Shown: positions 59,346-64,000 of the stretch, one piece after another | How the letters are laid out: the number at the start of each line of letters is the position of its first letter | Position numbering within the stretch: the stretch's first letter is position 1 | NCBI GenBank assembly: GCA_023055505.1 | Contig: JALIRH010000045.1 | Location: forward strand, 1,674,001 to 1,738,000 | Length of the DNA: 64,000 nucleotides | Origin: Callipepla californica brunnescens | Taxonomy: Eukaryota; Chordata; Aves; Galliformes; Odontophoridae | Reading direction: 5' to 3' | Translations under genes and position numbers: made by a program | The notes under the pieces: model-generated | What the model was told of the DNA's origin: nothing | The model's input: the letters and a program-made list of their open reading frames with translations, nothing else | The model's database searches: none

Positions 59346-61289
59346 CTTGCTTTCATCTCCCCGTTCTTCCGCTGCTTTGCCATGTTTGCAAGGTTCGTGC
59401 GCCTGTGTTTGAGCTGGAATTCGTTTTTCTGATCAGAACCGTGTTTTCTGAGGTAGCCGCCGGTCACCTTTCAGCATTTCAGGCTGCGTAAACTAGATTT
59501 ACTCTCTATCAAACCTTTAGAACGCATTACCGTGGAGAAATCCTCAACACACACCTGGCAGATCCGGCAAAATGTCACTTGTTTTTTACTGCAGCAGTGC
59601 ACGCAGGCACACCCACCTTCCGTATGTGATTGTCACGTACGGACGTCAGCGTGTGGAAGTGTCTCAGGCCCAGATGTGCATCCCTCAGCACGCAGCGGGT
59701 CCTGCAGGTTGTTCTTTCCATCCGTATTTGCAGAAGGATGCTTAACCTGCGAGGTCTCCCGTTTTCCTTACAGCAGGTTCGGGTGTTGCTGAAAGAATCC
59801 TGTCTTTCATTTCAGGATGCTTTAGGACTCTATAAAGCTAATCCAAACCAACTCAAAGCCCGTGGTACATTTAAAAAGGGGAAAAAAGCCCCCACCAAAA
59901 TGCAAACTTGAAACCCCCTGAACTTTGTGTATGGGTTCTTGTGTAAGTTATGTTCTTCCCTATGCTTTGTATGGGTTTTTCCTTCTCCTGAGCTGGGCCG
60001 GTGTGGGCTGGGAGGGTGCGGAGGTGCAGCTGGGTCTGCCCCGCACAGCACTGAGCTGAGCTGCTGCTCGGTGCAACGCTGCGCCCGTGGGATGTGGGTG
60101 AAGCCCTGGGTGCCTCCAGGAGCAGCACCTTCAGTTGTGTTTCCATCAGGGCAGAGTCTCACAGCCACACTCATGTCATGACTCTTGCAGTCAGCTTCAC
60201 CGTTGCTTCCAGATGATGTCTCGCACCTTGTGCCCGGCGTGGTTATTATGTAGGTACCAGCATTGGTGAGCATTGCGTGCATCTGTAGAGCCAGCAGAAG
60301 CGGCGTGATGGTGCAGGGGTGGGTGATGTGAGCTCTGTGGTCATCACCTCGCTGGGAGAAGACCGATCTGCTGGTGGTTCCTGACTGCCACAGCTGTCAC
60401 TCTTCCCCTGTTCCCTTCTGCTCCGTACCTGCTGCATGCAGTGCAGACAAACCCATGCTCCAAGCCCGCTGCGTCTGCACGTGTTTGCAGGGGTGGGAGG
60501 GATGGGATCATCCTTCTGCTTTATTTGCTAACTGGGTTTCACGAGCTTCAAAAAAAACCCAAATTCTGGTTGGGTTATTCTAGTCCCATTCTTTTACGGA
60601 CCTGGAACGCAGCGCTTTGGTTTACGTTCACTTAAAAAGTACTAACTTTGAATGCAGGCCCTGGGTTAATTAGAGGGGGGTAGCGGCTCGCCTTGCGTGC
60701 CTGCAGCAAGAGGAGCTGGGAACACAGAGGGAAGCCTGAAATGTCTTCGTGGCACTGTCCCAGCTCCCGCAGAGCAGAGGGCTGCAGCGCTGGGTTGGGC
60801 TGGTGGGCAGGCAGGAGGTGACCTGCCGTGTCCTCACGTGGGGTGGGTCTAGATCAGGAATGCTGCGTGGCTGCAGGGCTCCGATAAAGGAGCTGCGGTG
60901 TTCCAGATCATCAGGAAGGAAATCTCCGGAATCATCCGAACTCTTCCCTTACTGCCTGCCTTCCTGATAGGCGTCAGATGATTTATTTACACTGCTGCGG
61001 CGTGAGAAACTCCACCTTGAAAGCTTCTCTTTTAAAAAGCATCGGTAATTACGGAGTGCAGCTTTCATGTTTGACTCGAGTTTGTTTTCATGCCACGCTG
61101 CCTCGTTGCTCGAGGAATCATTACTTCTGGTGCTTCAAAATACACGGAGCTGTTGGTTTTGTGAGTGTGCTGTGACTGGAGAGCCACGAATTGCACGTGT
61201 TGGCATTGCTGGTATTTGTTATTTATGTCTCCTTTGTGGCTGCGGGGTATCCTGGAGGTGGAGGCAGGCTTCGTGGGAGGAAGAGGAAG
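59346..61289. other. Unannotated DNA, probable first intron
   Basis: No exon recognised. A splice-acceptor-like CTTTCATTTCAG|GATG occurs near 59,815, followed by about 32 open codons rich in lysine, but nothing supports it as a real exon. Confidence 0.45.
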
Positions 61290-61910
61290 GGATCTGGGGG
61301 CTGAACATAGCTGACAGTGTGCCCAGGTGGCCAAGAAGACCAGCAACATCTTGGCCTGCGTTAGAAATAGTGTGGCCAGTGGGAGCAGGGGTGTGATCAT
61401 CCCCCTGTACTCAGCACTGGTGAGTATTGCGTTCAGTTTTGGGCCCCTCACTGCAGGAATGACATTGAAGGGTAACAAAACTGGTGAGGGGTCTGGAGCG
61501 TGGGGCTGTGAGGAGCGGCTGAGGGAGCTGGGATAGTTCAGCGTGGAAAAGAGGAGGCTCAGGGGAGACCTTATTGCACTCTGCAGCTTCCTGAAGGGAG
61601 GTTGTGATGGGGAGGGGTTTGGCCTCTTCTCCCATGCGACAAACGGGACCTGAGGAAATGGCCATGAGTTGTACCAGAGGAGGTTTAGATTGGATGTAGG
61701 GAAAAACTTCTCTCAGAGTGGTCAGGCAGTGGGATGGCCTGCCCTGGGAGGTGGTGGAGTTGCCGTCCCTGGCAGTGTTCAGTTGGCGTCTGGATGCAGA
61801 GCTAAGGAGATATGGTTTGGTAGCTTGTGGTAGCAGTGGGAATGGGTGGACGGTTGGACTGGATGACCTTGTAGGTCCTTTCCAACCTTGTGATTCTGTG
61901 GTATTATGAA
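61290..61910 (+). mobile_element. CR1 LINE, 5'-truncated, about 620 bp
   Basis: Sense CR1 with relics of the reverse-transcriptase C-terminal region ([20 protein letters not shown] followed by [11 protein letters not shown]), then the 3' UTR: GTCAGGCAGTGGGATGGCC, GGGAGGTGGTGGAGTTGCC, GTCCCTGGCAGTGTTC and finally TTGGACTGGATGACC, TTGTAGGTCCTTTCCAACCT and TTGTGATTCTGTGGTA. The frame is broken and the copy cannot be active. Confidence 0.93.
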
Positions 61911-62092
61911 CTGGGCCCCATAACATCCATGGATGAGCTCATAGAGCCTCACAGAGAACAACGGGAGGACAGGTCAACCCATAGTGACCAGAGAGCCCTA
62001 GGGGACTCCACAGAGACACATAGTGACCCCAGTGAGCCATTTAGGGACCCCATAGAGGTCTCATAGGGACCCACAGAGCCCCATAGAGAGCA
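61911..62092. repeat. Degenerate CCATAGAG-type minisatellite
   Basis: Repeated short variants of CCCCATAGAG, CATAGTGACC, CATAGGGACC and CACAGAG over about 180 bp, with no fixed period. It fills the gap between two CR1 tails exactly. Confidence 0.75.
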
Positions 62093-62240
62093 GGGAGGTG
62101 GTGGAGTCACCGTCCCTGGCAGTGTTCAAGAGGCGTCTGGGTGAGAAGCTACGAGATATGGTCTAGCAGTGCAAATGGGTGGACAGTTGGACTGGATGAT
62201 CTCGTAGGTCCTTTCCAACCTCGTGATTCAACGATTCTAA
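62093..62240 (+). repeat. Second CR1 3'-end copy
   Basis: Repeats the last part of the neighbouring CR1: GGGAGGTGGTGGAGTCACCG, TCCCTGGCAGTGTTCAAG, then TTGGACTGGATGATCTCGTA, GGTCCTTTCCAACCTCGTGA and TTCAACGATTCTAA. Orientation is the same as the first copy. Confidence 0.93.
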
Positions 62241-64000
62241 GGAGCTGCTTTTATTTCTCCCACATGAGAGATCTGTCAGAGCCACAGTGTGGAATTGTTG
62301 GAGCCGTGGGGTTGGCTTGTGGTGAGCTCGAGCCGAGTGCTTGGTGCGCGTCCCAGCCTTCAGATCCTCGTGTGTGTGAATGATCCTCTTTCTGCCCCAC
62401 AACCGCTTCCATTCACGCTGCCCCCGTCCACATGAGTTATTGTAGAGTCATCTGATGAGTGGCCCTGACCATGCCGGGCAGAGCGAGCGCAGAGCTCTGC
62501 TTGTTGTTGGGCTGACACACACGGGTGTGCAAACAGCAGATGTGTGTCTTCCATTATCTGGGGAGCTCAGAGGGGCTGTGGTGCTCCTGCCTTCCTCCAG
62601 GCCTGGGGCATGGAAGCTTACTGTTTGTTCTCAGAGTCTCTCAGCTGTGCTGGTGAACGTTCTGGTGCCTAACCCTTCCTCACATCAGCTTCAGTTGCTT
62701 ATTGTGCTTGGACTGCAGTGATGGCCATTCTGTAGCCTGGAGTTGGAAAGGGTTATGCTGATGGGAAAAAGTCTGCTGGGTAGGTGGGCTCTTATTTGCA
62801 ATAACAGTCACATTGGGAACGTGTTAGTAATTACTGAGGGGGAGAGAAGAAATGGCTGGTAAGTCTTCCTATTTACTTACGTTATCTTTTCCCTTCGTGC
62901 CGTATTACAGTCAGGGCAGACTGATGAGGCAGGGTTGCCCACGAGGTGGGCTCTCTGTTCTTGAATCCTAGGGCTGGTGGAGGGGACTGGTGGTGGTCTG
63001 GTGGTTGGCTGATGGCCGGGTGAGCCCTGTTGATGGGCTGCCATGTCGTGCCTGGCATCTCTCCTGGGCTGCTTCTCTCTGAGTTTGATTATATTTTTCA
63101 TATGAAGCTGGGGGGGAAAAAAACACATAATGAAGAGCTGAGAGATTACTGCAAGGAGAAGCAGACTCTAGCTGGGCATCTTCCTGGCCTTGTGTCTGGG
63201 CTCGGCTGCAGGAAGACATGTTAAAAGGTTCAGATGCTTTCTGCAGAGGTGAATGGGAACTGGTTCCTAGCTCCATCCCTTTGCTGTGCGCAGCAGAGGG
63301 TACTTCTGCTCTTGTGTCTGCCCCTATGTACCTTGTGTCTACCCCTGTGTACCTCCTCCGGAGCACTTTTCCCCTGTGCTTATCTCCTGTTCTCCCCAGT
63401 GAGTTCTCCATCGAGATGCTATTTCTGACAGCCGCATGCTTGTGACATTCCAGATAGCCATCAGAAAAGGTCTGGGAGCTGAATGCTGGGGGCACAGAGA
63501 TTCTTAAGGCTGAGAATGTCACCTGGGAAGCATGCATCTGTGGGGCAGCAGCAGCTGTGGGGCCATGGGGGGGCGGGGGGTGGCAGTGTGATGCTCAGGG
63601 CCTCTCAATGCAGTACATTGCGCAGAAGGATGGTGACCCCCCCCAGGGCTTGGCCCACAGTTACCCTTCCCATAGGATCCAGTGGTACCATGTGGGGTTT
63701 CAGTAGCACGTCTTCTGCAGAGATAGTGGTCAGAGAGGAGCAGCTTCCTCTCCTGGAGGGATGTTATGGAAGGAATAACAAGGGGAAAAAACAAGTGGAA
63801 TATGGTGAGGATGGACTTGCAAAATGCTGAATGCGTTTTGGAATGGGAGGCGGAGGGAACTGTGCATCAGACTTCTGTGGCAGCTGTAAAGCTGAGCCCG
63901 TGGAGCGCTGCAGGAGTGGGTGGTGCAGCAGTGCGAGCAATGGCAGGCAGTGCTCGTGCTGTGGGTTTTGCTGGCCAGCCCCCAGCCCTTGGGCCCTGCA
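62241..64000. other. Unannotated DNA to the window end
   Basis: No gene or transposon recognised. G-rich runs occur near 63,566-63,580, and a C8 run near 63,638. The plus-strand frame at 63,483-63,830 (115 codons) and the minus-strand frame at 62,968-63,537 (189 codons) have no recognisable domain. Confidence 0.45.

Noticed and set aside
58075..59432. Long plus-strand open frames (340 and 315 codons) in CpG island 2
   Set aside because: They translate homopolymer G, TG repeats and GC-rich UTR into Gly/Arg and Cys-Val runs, overlap each other in different frames, and cross the probable splice donor. Openness comes from lack of AT-rich stop codons.
59815..59911. Possible coding exon after CTTTCATTTCAG
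   Set aside because: The acceptor is good but the following peptide is short, lysine-rich and ends in a stop without a donor; no family match.
61411..61926. Minus-strand 171-codon frame
   Set aside because: It lies entirely on the antisense strand of a CR1 element.
61911..62092. CRISPR-like array
   Set aside because: Repeats are short, irregular and without unique spacers of constant size; it is a degenerate minisatellite in an animal genome.

Overview
The window looks like avian nuclear DNA, probably from a galliform such as chicken, though species cannot be fixed from sequence alone. The dominant repeats are CR1 LINE fragments, most of them 5'-truncated, several with the avian 3' signature (TTGGACTCGATGATCT, then a CCTTCCAAC stretch and GATTCTGTGATTCTG-type octamers). 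There are few microsatellites, no SINE-rich background, and long low-GC stretches broken by two sharp CpG islands. This layout fits introns and intergenic DNA around vertebrate promoters. I found no spliced protein-coding gene that I can name, and none of the longer open reading frames resembles a host protein I recognise.

Layout. 1-4,066 is unannotated single-copy DNA. A decayed CR1 (4,067-4,280) lies directly downstream of an intact tRNA-Ser(GCT) gene on the minus strand (4,290-4,371). 4,610-5,525 has dense homeodomain-type and MARE-type motifs and may be regulatory. 5,961-14,091 is featureless apart from short homopolymers. 14,092-16,535 holds two diverged copies of one repeat family in inverted orientation about 2 kb apart. 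16,721-30,857 is low-GC single-copy DNA with three CR1-tail or minisatellite scraps and candidate conserved elements near 18.7, 26.7 and 27.2 kb.

The first CpG island (31,374-31,735) is flanked on one side by a CR1 tail and overrun on the other by an 868-bp CR1 (31,773-32,640, minus) that keeps recognisable relics of reverse-transcriptase C-terminal sequence. It has plausible splice donors on both strands. 32,641-57,979 is mostly unannotated, with CR1 pieces near 39.8, 46.6 and 54.6 kb, two perfect hairpins, a pair of RFX X-box motifs and a ZNF143-like site.

The second, larger CpG island (58,070-59,345) carries clustered GC boxes, an octamer-like site, a likely non-coding first exon ending in CAG|GTACGG on the plus strand, a 30-base G run and a (TG)28 tract just inside the putative intron. 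The right end (61,290-62,240) has two CR1 tails in the same orientation separated by a degenerate CCATAGAG-type minisatellite.

The only gene supported at base level is the tRNA. The two CpG islands are the best evidence for protein-coding or long non-coding transcription units, whose coding exons probably lie mostly outside the window or are too short to recognise by eye. I see no clear evidence of a new multi-gene biological system. The findings are individual structural oddities and candidate regulatory elements.
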